From an uncultured Cohaesibacter sp. (GTDB taxonomy: Bacteria > Pseudomonadota > Alphaproteobacteria > Rhizobiales > Cohaesibacteraceae), in the NCBI RefSeq assembly GCF_963662805.1, contig NZ_OY759863.1, positions 186,001-250,000 on the forward strand: a stretch of DNA of 64,000 nt, in the 5' to 3' direction. Shown piece after piece: positions 26,937 through 36,473 of the stretch. Position 1 is the first letter of the stretch. Every line of letters begins with the position of its first letter. The notes beneath the pieces are model-generated. The model was given only the letters and a program-made list of their open reading frames with translations. It was not told the DNA's origin and ran no database searches. The position numbers were made by a program, and so were the translations under genes.

Positions 26937-27614
26937 TTAAAGCTCAGGCACGTTGAGATCGGCGATTGTGTCCTCGATCACGAGGGGGGCGCCGGTCACG
27001 GCCTGCAGGTCGTCGAAGGAAATGGCTGGCAGCTTTTCGCGTAGTACGAAATGTCCGTCACAGATGTCGACAACAGCCAGCGATGTGTAGATCCGCGTGA
27101 CACAACCAACCCCGGTCAGCGGCATGGTGCAGGCCTCGACGAGCTTGGGCTTGCCATTCTTGGCGACATGATCGGTGACAACGGCTACGCGCTTGGCACC
27201 ATGCACAAGGTCCATGGCACCGCCGACGGCGGGCACGCCACCCTTGCCAGTAGACCAGTTGGCCAGATCCCCGTTCTGAGCGACCTGATAGGCCCCCAGA
27301 ACCGCTAGATCGAGATGCCCACCGCGCACCATGGCAAAGCTGTCAGCATGATGGAAGAAAGCAGCACCGGGCTTCAGGGTGATGGCCTTCTTGCCCGCGT
27401 TGATCAGATCCCAGTCTTCCTCTCCGGCTGGCGGGGCCTTGTCAAAGCCGAGCACGCCATTCTCGGTATGGAAGATTACCTCGCGCCCTTCGGGCTGGAA
27501 GCGGGCGACCATTTCAGGAAAACCAATGCCGAGGTTGACGTAGGATCCGTCTTCCATGTCCTGAGCGGCACGCCATGCAATCTGGGCGTTTGAAAGCTTG
27601 ATATCGTCAATCAT
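26937..27614 (-). CDS. 3-oxoacid CoA-transferase, beta subunit (PcaJ/AtoA-like)
   Basis: A 225-residue beta subunit. The catalytic Glu lies in the HTENGVLGFD motif, preceded by YVNLGIGFPEMVARF. GGAMDLVHGAKRVAVVTDH and GVGCVTRIYTSLAVVDI match PcaJ/ScoB. The start overlaps the alpha-subunit gene by 4 bases. It transfers CoA from succinyl-CoA (or acetyl-CoA) to a 3-oxoacid, which the next gene product then cleaves thiolytically. Whether the 3-oxoacid is 3-oxoadipate or acetoacetate is not settled by sequence alone; no other pca gene is in the window. Confidence 0.9.
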   Translation of the reverse strand: MIDDIKLSNAQIAWRAAQDMEDGSYVNLGIGFPEMVARFQPEGREVIFHTENGVLGFDKAPPAGEEDWDLINAGKKAITLKPGAAFFHHADSFAMVRGGHLDLAVLGAYQVAQNGDLANWSTGKGGVPAVGGAMDLVHGAKRVAVVTDHVAKNGKPKLVEACTMPLTGVGCVTRIYTSLAVVDICDGHFVLREKLPAISFDDLQAVTGAPLVIEDTIADLNVPEL

Positions 27615-28318
27615 GGATAGACCGCCTCCATACGGTTCAGCGCTTCTTCCTGTGCCGGATCGGAAATCTCGACCACGTGATCGATGAAAATGCCGGGGGT
27701 GACGACCCGCTCGGGATCGATGCCGCCCAAGGGCTGGAGCTTGGTGACCTGAACGATGGCGCAGTTGGCAGCTGTGGCCATCAGCGGGTTGAAGTTCCGC
27801 GCGGCCATCCGATAGGTCAGGTTGCCTGCTGGGTCGCCCTCTTCCGCCTTGATCAGCGCGAAGTCTGCTTTCAGGCAGCGCTCCTGCACATACATGCGAC
27901 CGTCGAATTCGGCGACAGGCTTTCCCTCGGCCAGTTCGGTGCCGTAGCTCGTTGGTGTGTAAAAGGCCGGAATGCCGGCACCACCGGCGCGAATGCGCTC
28001 GGCGAGCGTGCCTTGTGGCACCAGTTCCAGTTCGATCTGTCCGGCCAGATAGCGCTCGGTGAAGGCCCGCGGATCAGCCGATCGCGGAAAGGAACAGACC
28101 ATTTTGGATACCATGCCCTGTTCGATCATTGCGGCGATGCCAACGTGCCCGTTGCCTGCGTTGTTGTTGATGACGGTCAGGTTCTTGGGGCCATGATCGA
28201 TCAATGCATGGATGAGCTCAATGGGTGCTCCCGCACCTCCAAATCCACCCACCATGAGTGATGCACCGTCGGGTATCCCGGCGACAGCCGCAGCTGCGGA
28301 CTCGCAAATCTTGTCCAT
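27611..28318 (-). CDS. 3-oxoacid CoA-transferase, alpha subunit (PcaI/AtoD-like)
   Basis: 235 residues. LMVGGFGGAGAPIELIHALIDHG, the N-x-GxGHVGIAAMIEQG block, CSFPRSADPRAF and ELVPQGTLAERIRAGGAGIPAFYTPTSYGT are typical of the CoA-transferase alpha subunit, closest in wording to PcaI. ATG 28318 has a GAGG upstream and avoids a 32-residue unlikely extension. It is the first gene of the operon and is divergent from an IclR-family regulator. Confidence 0.9.
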   Translation of the reverse strand: MDKICESAAAAVAGIPDGASLMVGGFGGAGAPIELIHALIDHGPKNLTVINNNAGNGHVGIAAMIEQGMVSKMVCSFPRSADPRAFTERYLAGQIELELVPQGTLAERIRAGGAGIPAFYTPTSYGTELAEGKPVAEFDGRMYVQERCLKADFALIKAEEGDPAGNLTYRMAARNFNPLMATAANCAIVQVTKLQPLGGIDPERVVTPGIFIDHVVEISDPAQEEALNRMEAVYP

Positions 28319-28333
28319 GATGTCTCCTCGCTT

Positions 28334-28425
28334 CATGCCGTGTCCTCTCACGGCATGGTTAAGCATAGGCCCCGGTGAAAACGGGAGACAAGCTGTTTGT
28401 GCGTAATTTGACATTTGTTCAAATT
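28334..28425. promoter_or_regulatory. Divergent promoter region of the CoA-transferase operon and IclR gene
   Basis: Two perfect inverted repeats: CATGCCGTG/CACGGCATG (28334-28342/28349-28357, 6-base loop), close to the CoA-transferase start, and AATTTGA/TCAAATT (28405-28411/28419-28425, 7-base spacer) near the regulator start. The second has the size of an IclR-type operator; the first may be a leader hairpin or another site. Confidence 0.5.
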
Positions 28426-28443
28426 GTGACTATTTTTGTGCGC

Positions 28444-29205
28444 ATGACAAACAAACAAACCGATTTTGTAGGGTCTTTTGCTAAGGGATTGCAGGTTATC
28501 GAGGCCTTTGGCGTGGATAGCCCTCGACTCAGCATCACCGAAGTTGCCAACAAGACCGGCCTTGATCGGGCCACTGCGCGCCGCTGCCTGCTGACGCTCA
28601 ACACGCTCGGCTATGCCGACTATGACGGGAAGTATTTCACGCTGGCCCTCCGATCTTTGCGATTGGGTCTGGCAGGGCTTGCTTCGATGCCCCTGCCCCA
28701 TGTCGTCCAACCATGGCTCGACAAGCTCTCTGATCGTATCGGCCAGTCCTGTTCGGTATCAATCCTTGATGGCTCGGAGATCGTCTATGTCGCACGTGCA
28801 GCACAGCGCCGGATCATGTCCATAGGACTGATGCCCGGCTCTCGCCTGCCTGCTCATTCCACGTCGATGGGACGGGTGATGCTTGCATCGCTACCGGACG
28901 AAGAAGCCCGCGCCCTCGTTGAAAGCTGCGACCTGTCTCCCAAGACCCCGTTCAGCATGACCGATGCCGATCTCATCATGGAAGAGCTTCAGACAGTGCG
29001 GGATCAAGGCTACGCCCTCATTGATCAGGAAGTGGAGCTTGGCCTGAGATCAATTGCGGTCCCGATCTTCAACCATCGCAATGTCGTGCAGGCAGCCCTC
29101 AACGTCGCGGTTGCCGCTGTCCAGCCACAGGCCTCGGATCTGATTGAGACCTACCTCCCCGACCTTTTGCGCGTTCAGAGTGGATTGGCGCGCGTTCTGC
29201 ACTGA
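28444..29205 (+). CDS. IclR-family regulator (PcaR/PcaU-like)
   Basis: 253 residues. The start ATG 28444 gives MTNKQTDFVGSFAKGLQVIEAF, the usual N-terminus of PcaR/PobR proteins; the frame is open 23 codons further upstream, but that stretch is not protein-like. The winged HTH is LSITEVANKTGLDRATARRCLLTL, and the effector domain includes GSRLPAHSTSMGRVMLASLP and GLRSIAVPI. It probably activates the divergent CoA-transferase/thiolase genes in response to 3-oxoadipate or a related acid. Confidence 0.87.
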   Translation: MTNKQTDFVGSFAKGLQVIEAFGVDSPRLSITEVANKTGLDRATARRCLLTLNTLGYADYDGKYFTLALRSLRLGLAGLASMPLPHVVQPWLDKLSDRIGQSCSVSILDGSEIVYVARAAQRRIMSIGLMPGSRLPAHSTSMGRVMLASLPDEEARALVESCDLSPKTPFSMTDADLIMEELQTVRDQGYALIDQEVELGLRSIAVPIFNHRNVVQAALNVAVAAVQPQASDLIETYLPDLLRVQSGLARVLH

Positions 29206-29421
29206 TTGCTCCCACACACACCCAATCTGGGCTACCAGGCAGGGAATTTCCGAATAGTCATTTCCAATTATTTGCCATTGGCAAGCCAGAGCCTTGCGTC
29301 ACCAGTGTGGATTCGACGCGCGTAAATCGAGGCTGCGCTAGAGGTGGCAAAGGAACGCTCCCAATACTGGAGTTCCGTAGTATTTCTGTCGTGAATGTAC
29401 AATTGATTGAAAAAAGGAGAA

Positions 29422-29439
29422 ATGTTACATCGTAAATAA
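29422..29439 (+). other. Possible 5-codon leader ORF before the autotransporter
   Basis: ATG-TTA-CAT-CGT-AAA-TAA, preceded by an ideal AAAAAGGAG 5-8 bases upstream, lies 20 bases before the autotransporter ATG. The ribosome site is far better than the one at 29460. It could be a translational leader or simply a chance run; there is no other evidence for expression. Confidence 0.25.
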
Positions 29440-29459
29440 ATGACACGGGGAAATTACGG

Positions 29460-32400
29460 ATGTCGAATCGTCGCGGTTCAGGGAGTTTAGCGGCAGGTAA
29501 CGTGGGGACCGAGCCTGCAGGCAGACAAAGCAACGCTGGATCGAAGGCTTGCCACAGGTCTTTGAACCTGCTGGCAACAACAGCATTTACCCTTTCAGCT
29601 GGATTTGCTGTCAGTCTGACTGCTACTCACGCAGATCAAGTCATTGAAGGATTGGGTAACACCATCGACGGTGCCGGAACCGGCACGCTTGCGAGTCCCT
29701 TCACAGTCAGCGGCGAACAGCTGATCATTTCCGATTATCTACCAACCGACTTAACCATTCAAAATGGTGGGGTGCTCAACAGCGAAACAACGTATGTCGG
29801 TGCTAACCCCGGCTCGCTTGGCACCGTGACGGTAACAGGCACGGGATCTCAATGGACTCTTTCTGATGACCTTTTCATCGGGCTTATGGGCGATGGCACA
29901 GTCAATGTTCTCGATGGCGCAACCGTAGCCTCGGACACTGTCGTGATTGGCTATGTCAGCAGTGCTGTTTACAGCAGTGCTTTTGGTTCGGTGACAATCG
30001 ACAACGCGACCTGGACCAATACAAACGATTTCTTGATTGGCCGCGCCGGTGACGCGTCCATGACCATACAAAACGGTGGCTATCTCTCCACACTGACTGG
30101 CGTCATCGCCAATGGTGTGGATTCCGAAAGCAATATGACTGTCGACAACTCAACCTGGGATGCCACCACCATCACGGTTGGCAATTACGGGGACGGTACA
30201 CTCGACATTCAAAACGGGGGCACGGTCAATGCAACCAGCGTCTATCTCGCATATAGCTCCAACACCTCCTCGGGAACGATAACCGTTGACAATGCCGCTT
30301 TGAATGCTTCCTCGTTGCTCGATATCGGAACAACGGGGATTGGCATCGCGACGATCCGCAACAACGGCACAATAACGGTGAATTCCGGAGCCGGAACCGT
30401 TGCGGTTGGCAGCAACAGTTATTTAAACATCGGCGCGGCCTATGACCAAACCGCTCAGGCCGCCGGGACACTCGAAGCCCAAACCGTCGATCTTACCGGC
30501 GCGAGTAGCACTCTGGTCTTCAACCACACCGACACGGAATATGAATTCAACGCCGACATCACGGGGGACGGCAGTGTTCGGGTAGAATCTGGCGAGACCA
30601 ACCTGACCGGCGCCAGCGATTATACCGGGGCGACCGAGATGTATGGAGGCCAGTTGTCCGTGACAGGCTCTTTGAACAGCACAACTCAGCTTACCGTTTA
30701 TGACGGCACCTTCGCGGTTGAGGATGGCGGCTCGGTCAGCATCAGCTCCGCGACCATAGGCACTTCTGTCGCCGACGCCGATGCAGCCGCACTGGTGGAC
30801 AATGCGAGCTTCACTCTGACGGGAGACCTGTCCGTCGGCGACAACGAGGACGGCTCTCTGACCCTTCAGAACAGTGCCAATCTGACAGCTGGCAATTTCT
30901 ATCTCGGCGAGTTGTCGAGAGGATCGGGCACTGCGGTTATCGACAATTCGAGTGTGGATGTCTCGAGCGGCGATTTAATTGTCGCATGGCGCGGTGAAGG
31001 AACGTTGACACTGCAAAACGGAGCGTCTGTCGACGCAGACTTTGGCTCCGTCGGCAACAATATCGGATCTGTTGGCACGCTCGTCATAAACAACAGCACC
31101 TGGACAGGAAATTCTCTCAGAGCGGGTTACAGCGGCATAGGCACGATCACCATTCAGAATGGCTCAACGGTCACTGTTGGTGGCGGAACGGGCAATCTGT
31201 TGGTTGCAAGCAATTACGCAGGGACAGGCACTTTGAACATCGGGGCAGCAGCCGGTGAGACAGCCGTATCGCCGGGCACTCTGAAAGCAGGTGTCGTTCA
31301 GTTCGGAGCCGGTGACGGCAAGCTCGTTTTCAACCATACCGACACGGGCTATGAATTTGACGCGCAAATCACCGGGGATGGCGATGTCGAGGTCTATTCC
31401 GGTGAAACCATCCTGACCGGATCCAACTTCTATACTGGCACAACGACCATCTATGGCGGTCTACTGACCGTCAATGGCAAGATTCTCAACAGTGACGTCA
31501 TCGTGAGCGGCGGTTCCATCGGCGGCACAGGTACAATCATCACGATGACCATCGCGTCCGGCGGCACAATCGCGCCGGGCAATTCCATCGGAACGATCAA
31601 TGTCAGCTCGCTCACGCTCAACTCCGGCTCGACCTACGAAGTCGAGCTCGATAACGGCGGTTTTGTAGCCGGGACGAACAATGACCTGATTTCAGCCTCC
31701 GGCACGGTGACCATCGACGGCGGCACCGTCAATGTAACGCCCGAGAATGGCACTGATGACGGCACGACCTATTCCTATGGTACCTACACGATCATCACCG
31801 CGACCGGAGGCATTACGGGCACCTTCGAAGATGTCACGGATGACTTTGCCTTCCTCGATTTTGCGCTGTCCTATGACAATAACCATGTCTACGTCACGTC
31901 ATCGCTCGCAGACTTCTGCCTAAGCGGCTTCAACTCCAACCAGTGTGCAACTGCCAATGCCCTCGAAACCGTAGGCTCAGGTACTTTCGTCAACGCGATC
32001 ACAAGCCTGTCCACGTCCGAAGCTCCGGGTGCCGTCAGCTTGCTCTCGGGCGAAGTCCATGCCTCGGTCAAGACCGCACTCGTCGAAGATAGCGGCTACG
32101 CACGCGACGTGCTCAACACGCGCCTGCGTCAGGCATTTGATGAATTCACTCCGCAGGCCCCTACCACCGCACAGGATGCGAACCTTGTTGATCCGCAGCA
32201 GGTCTTGTGGGTCAAGGGCTTTGGCGGCCTTGGCAAAATTGAGGATAACGGCAACACCGCCGGAATCGACAAATATAGCGGCGGGATCCTGCTCGGCGGC
32301 GACATCAAGGTTGCTGAAAGCTGGATCATTGGCGTGATGGGCGGATACAGCCAGAGCTATCTCAACATCCCGATCGGTCCTCTTCTGCGCGCATTGAGAC

Positions 32401-33016
32401 CATCCATTCCGGTGCCTATGCCGGTAGCACCCTTGGTGACTTTTCACTGCGGTTTGGTGGAGAGTTCGGTTGGCACACTATCGACACCAGCCGCTCGGTG
32501 AACTTCACCGGTTTCAGCGACCATCTCACGGCAGACTATTCCGGCCAGACAGCCCAGTTCTTTGCCGAGGCCTCCTATGGATTTGACTTTGAGCAGGCGC
32601 GCCTGTCGCCATTCGTCAACATGGCCTACGTCTACACCCACACCGACAGCTTCACCGAAAAAGGCGGCGACGCAGCATTGACAGGAACGGGCGGGCGGAC
32701 AGACCACGCCTTCCAGACCATCGGTCTGCGGCTTGAGGATCAGGTCGACATCGATGAGGCCAAGGTCACCGTCGGGGCGATGGTTGGTTGGCAACATCTT
32801 TATGGCGACACCACACCCGACGCCACTCTCGCCTTTGCGAGCAGCAACAAATACAACATTGATGGCGCGTCTCTGGCGCGAGACGCATTTGTGTTTCAAA
32901 CCGGTGCAAAGCTGGACATGACCTCCGACATCACACTTGGTGCGGCCTACTCTGGCCAGTTGGCGGCTGGGGTTCAAAACCACACGCTGTCTTTAGACCT
33001 CAACATGCGGTTCTGA
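29460..33016 (+). pseudogene. Large autotransporter adhesin-like protein (type V secretion), one frameshift
   Basis: The passenger is built of degenerate ~60-90-residue repeats such as 'GDGTLTLQNGASV', 'SGTITVDNA', and 'LVFNHTDTxYEFxAxITGDGxVxVxSGET' (found twice, near residues 350 and 620), and has a PATR-like 'GGSIGGTGTI...GGTIAPGNSIGTI' stretch. It is followed by an autotransporter beta-barrel that ends in Phe (NMRF). The long N-terminal region before the hydrophobic LNLLATTAFTLSAGFAVSL is an extended signal peptide. One base is missing in a C-run at 32369-32371; restoring it gives YLNIPDRSSSARIETIHSGAY and about 1185 residues. It is secreted to the cell surface; the ligand is unknown. Confidence 0.85.
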
Positions 33017-33226
33017 TGGGAGAGGCATCGGCAAGGCACTCCCCTTCGCCATTTCTTCGAACGGGTTCTCCGATGCCCTAGCAAGGCTGATATCCCTCGA
33101 ACAGTAAAATTAGACCAGTCAGTCCAATGAGATATTCGGGGCCCAAGATCGCAAGGTATCATGCCCTTGTGAAGGCTGCGTCCTGTCTTTATATTGGCAC
33201 AACCACAAATTTCATCCGATGCATTC

Positions 33227-34984
33227 ATGGCAGGCGCAATGCGTATCGTCCGACCCGTCATTGTTCTGTTGGCCATTCTGGTGCTTGCTGGCAGCATCTT
33301 CTGGGGCTCGTTCAGTTATTTTCAGGCGCTGGAATTGCAGCAGGGAGAGGGCCGCCTGTCGCTCTATCGCAGCACGGTGACTGCCGTTTTGCAGCGTTTC
33401 TCCCACCTCACGCACATACTTGCTCGCGATCCGATTGTCATTGAGACGGCTGAGGGCGGAGACACGGACCGTCTCAACCGGCGCCTGAGGGACTTCGTCG
33501 AGAAATCCGGGCTCAATTTCATCTATCTGATGGGCACAAACGGCATCACCATCTCCGCCTCGAACTTCGAGGAGCCATCAAGTTTTGTTGGTGAGAGTTA
33601 CTCTTTCCGCCCCTACTTCCAAATGGCCATGAAGGGGGAACAGGGGCGCTTCTACGGCATCGGTGCGACGACGGGCCTGCCGGGCTATTTCATTTCCAAT
33701 GCAGTGATTGGTGAAGACGGCCAGATCATCGGCGTGATCACCATCAAGATCGATCTCTCCGAATTGCAAGAACGCTGGCGCGAGGCCGGAGAGAATGTGC
33801 TCTTGGTCAATTCCGACGGCGTCGTCCTCCTCGCCTCCAGTCCCGAATGGCGCTATCGCACCCTGTTCAATCTAACGACCGAACAGCGCAATCGCATCGA
33901 GGCATCCAAGCAGTTCTCCAACAAGGCCCTGTCGGCGCTTGACTGGAAGCCAGTCAATGACATAAGAGCGCAGCTCGGCGGGCGAGCCTATCTTCATCTC
34001 ATTTCCAATGATCTGCCGCACGAATGGTCCTTGCACTATTTCGCCAGCGATGACCGGGCGACGGCCCGAAGCTGGCTGGTCACTGGTGTCTTTGTCATTC
34101 TTGCCGGTCTCCTCGTTATGTATCTCCAGCTCCAACGCACACGGCGCATCGGCGCGGCGCTTGTTCGAAGCGAGCAGAAGGAAGCCGAATTGCGCCAGTC
34201 GAACGAGCGGCTGGCGGTCGAGATTGCCGAACGTCGCGAGGCAGAACGACGCCTCAAGAAGACGCAGGATGAGCTGGAACGGGCGAGCCGTCTTGCGGCT
34301 CTGGGTCGGCTTGCTGCGCTGGTCACACACGAGCTTGGTCAGCCAATCGCCGCCATGCGCAATCATCTGACAGCGGCGGAGATATCGTCTCAGGCGAGCC
34401 CTTCCGTGACCGGGCGCATTGGCGGTCTGGTCGATCGGATGGAAGGCATCACACGGCAGCTGAAGTTCTTTGCCCGTACGCAGGAAGAAGACTTCGAGCC
34501 TGTCGATCTGGTGCAGGCGATGCAGGTATCCATCGGTCTCGTTGAGCCAAACCTCTCTGAGCATGATATCAGGATCACCTTCACCGAACCCAATGGCCCC
34601 GTTCCCGTCTATGGCAACAGGTTGCGGCTTGAGCAGATCATGACCAACCTGTTGCGCAACGCCTCTGATGCGGTTGAAGAAGTGGATGATCCTCACATCC
34701 GGGTCTCAATCGGACGCACGGATGAGGTGGCCTGGTTCGAAATATCGGACAATGGGCACGGCCTCGGAGAATCCACCCTCGATGACCTGCAGGAGCCCTT
34801 TGTCACCACGCGCGAGAGCGGCCGCGGCATGGGGTTGGGGCTCGCGATCAGCGCCGGGATCGTGAAAGATCACCATGGCCGGATGACCGCCCGCAATCTC
34901 GACAAAAGCGGGGCTGTCTTCAGGGTCGAATTCCCGCTCTACTCCGCCAATGACCGAGCAGACAAGGAAAACGCAAAATCGTGA
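33227..34984 (+). CDS. DctB-type sensor histidine kinase
   Basis: About 585 residues: TM helix (PVIVLLAILVLAGSIFWGSF), a periplasmic PDC/Cache sensor domain (includes YSFRPYFQMAMKGEQGRFYGIG, a DctB-family stretch), a second TM helix (SWLVTGVFVILAGLLVMYLQL), a coiled coil, H-box VTHELGQPIAAMRNH, N-box NLLRNASDAVEE, and G boxes ISDNGHGLGE and GRGMGLGLAIS. It senses a C4-dicarboxylate-like ligand and phosphorylates the adjacent response regulator. The start is uncertain; ATGs at 33227 and 33239 are candidates and neither has a strong ribosome site. The stop overlaps the next gene by 4 bases. Confidence 0.88.
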   Translation: MAGAMRIVRPVIVLLAILVLAGSIFWGSFSYFQALELQQGEGRLSLYRSTVTAVLQRFSHLTHILARDPIVIETAEGGDTDRLNRRLRDFVEKSGLNFIYLMGTNGITISASNFEEPSSFVGESYSFRPYFQMAMKGEQGRFYGIGATTGLPGYFISNAVIGEDGQIIGVITIKIDLSELQERWREAGENVLLVNSDGVVLLASSPEWRYRTLFNLTTEQRNRIEASKQFSNKALSALDWKPVNDIRAQLGGRAYLHLISNDLPHEWSLHYFASDDRATARSWLVTGVFVILAGLLVMYLQLQRTRRIGAALVRSEQKEAELRQSNERLAVEIAERREAERRLKKTQDELERASRLAALGRLAALVTHELGQPIAAMRNHLTAAEISSQASPSVTGRIGGLVDRMEGITRQLKFFARTQEEDFEPVDLVQAMQVSIGLVEPNLSEHDIRITFTEPNGPVPVYGNRLRLEQIMTNLLRNASDAVEEVDDPHIRVSIGRTDEVAWFEISDNGHGLGESTLDDLQEPFVTTRESGRGMGLGLAISAGIVKDHHGRMTARNLDKSGAVFRVEFPLYSANDRADKENAKS

Positions 34985-36321
34985 GCGAACAGCTTCAATT
35001 CAGTATCCTGATTGTCGACGACGACAAGGCCATGCGGCAATCCCTGATCGATTTGATGGAGGCCGCCGGATGGCGCGTGGAGGCTGTCTCCCGCGCCAAT
35101 CGCGTTGCGTCGATGCTGAGCGAATTCGCGCCTGATGTTATCCTGTCTGATGTCCGGATGCCGGGCATGTCGGGGCTGGATCTCCTCGCCAGTCTCGATT
35201 TGCCAATGTCGCCGCCGCTCGTGCTCATTTCGGCCCACGGGGACATTCCCATGGCCGTTCAAGCCATTCAGGACGGCGCCTACAGCTTTGTCGAAAAGCC
35301 GTGCGAGCCGCGACGGCTCCTGACCATCCTGCGCAATGCCGCCCAGCAATATCGCATGAGCCAGAGCAACAGTCGGCTGAAGGAGCAACTCGTCCGCCTC
35401 TCGGGGCTCGATCGGGTGCTGATCGGCCAGAGCGGAGACATTCAGAATTTACGGCAGGATATTCTGGAGCTTGCCGACATTCAGGCCGCGGTCCTCATTC
35501 AGGGGGAGACCGGAACCGGTAAGGAAGTGGTCGCGCGGGCCCTTCATACTTTAGGGCCCAATGTGGACGGGCCATTCCTCGCCATCAATTGCGCCATGCT
35601 GTCCGCAGAGACCTTCGAGGCGGAAATGTTCGGCATATCCGGGGGCAAAGATGGCCGCCTGCTTGCAGCCTCGGGCGGCACGTTGTTTCTCGATGAGATC
35701 TGCTCCTGCCCGATCCCGGTTCAGGCCCAGTTGCTCAGGGTGATCGAGAACAAGCGCATCCTTCCCGTTGGAGCCAGCACACCGATCCCCGTCGACTTCC
35801 GCGTTATTTCGGCCAGCAATGAGGACGTCAATGAAGCGGTTGCCACCCGAAAGCTAAGGCAGGATCTTCTGTTCCGCATCAATACCTTCGTCCTTACCGT
35901 TCCAGCGCTCCGTCTGCGCCGGGACGACATCATGCTTTTGATGACGCACTTTCTTGATGAATTCTCCAAGGTCTATGATTGCCCGGCCCCGGTCATGCAG
36001 CCTGATGATATCGCCATGCTGATGGCCCACGACTGGCCGGGCAATGTGCGCGAGCTGCGCAGTGTCGCCGAGCGGCGCGTTCTTGCCGAGCGCCGGGGTA
36101 ACAGCTCGATGGCCCGCGCCATCAACACCGAGCAGATGATCGAGGGTGTGCCCAACACCCTGCGGGAAGCAGTGGCCGCTCTCGAACGGGAGCTGATCAG
36201 CAAGGCAATCCAGCTGCATGAGGGCCGGATGGATGCAGCAGCCGAGGCGCTCGGCATCGGGCGAAGAACGCTGAATGAAAAGATAGTAAAGCTCGGTCTC
36301 GACAAAGACTCTCTGTTGTAG
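34981..36321 (+). CDS. DctD-like response regulator lacking the GAFTGA loop
   Basis: 446 residues: receiver domain (phospho-acceptor Asp57, Lys106), AAA+ ATPase with Walker A GETGTGKE (175-182) and Walker B GGTLFLDE (232-239), and a C-terminal Fis-type HTH (AAEALGIGRRTLNEKI). Between MFG (216-218) and the Walker B there are only 13 residues (ISGGKDGRLLAAS) instead of the ~22 seen in the second DctD of this window, and the GAFTGA sigma-54-contact loop is missing. It therefore probably cannot open sigma-54 promoters. The GTG start overlaps the kinase gene by 4 bases. The TRAP genes lie directly downstream. Confidence 0.88.
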   Translation: MSEQLQFSILIVDDDKAMRQSLIDLMEAAGWRVEAVSRANRVASMLSEFAPDVILSDVRMPGMSGLDLLASLDLPMSPPLVLISAHGDIPMAVQAIQDGAYSFVEKPCEPRRLLTILRNAAQQYRMSQSNSRLKEQLVRLSGLDRVLIGQSGDIQNLRQDILELADIQAAVLIQGETGTGKEVVARALHTLGPNVDGPFLAINCAMLSAETFEAEMFGISGGKDGRLLAASGGTLFLDEICSCPIPVQAQLLRVIENKRILPVGASTPIPVDFRVISASNEDVNEAVATRKLRQDLLFRINTFVLTVPALRLRRDDIMLLMTHFLDEFSKVYDCPAPVMQPDDIAMLMAHDWPGNVRELRSVAERRVLAERRGNSSMARAINTEQMIEGVPNTLREAVAALERELISKAIQLHEGRMDAAAEALGIGRRTLNEKIVKLGLDKDSLL

Positions 36322-36352
36322 TTTCGACCTTAGTTCTAATATTCGCTAAGCC

Positions 36353-36368
36353 CTGCGGAAATCCGCAG
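36353..36368. promoter_or_regulatory. Palindrome upstream of the first TRAP operon
   Basis: CTGCGGAAATCCGCAG: 7-base arms around 2 bases, extendable with one mismatch, 32 bases after the regulator stop and ~105 bases before dctP. It has no T-run. It could be a binding site for the GAFTGA-less regulator. I found no TGGCAC-N5-TTGC-type promoter between 36322 and 36473. Confidence 0.4.
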
Positions 36369-36473
36369 AGCTTCACCAACAATTTATGCAAATTTCTTCC
36401 TAGTCAAATGCCGCCAAATGAACAATGCTGGAGCTGATTTCATTGGTCGCATGCATTCTTGGGAGGAACAATC

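Noticed and set aside
33127..33444. A plus-strand frame of 105 residues preceding the first dctB
   Set aside because: It overlaps the sensor kinase in another frame over most of its length and has no recognisable features.
36322..36473. A possible sigma-54 promoter before the first dctP (TGG...TCGC stretches near 36430-36450)
   Set aside because: Spacing and the conserved GG/GC pairs do not match TGGCAC-N5-TTGC; also, the adjacent regulator lacks GAFTGA.
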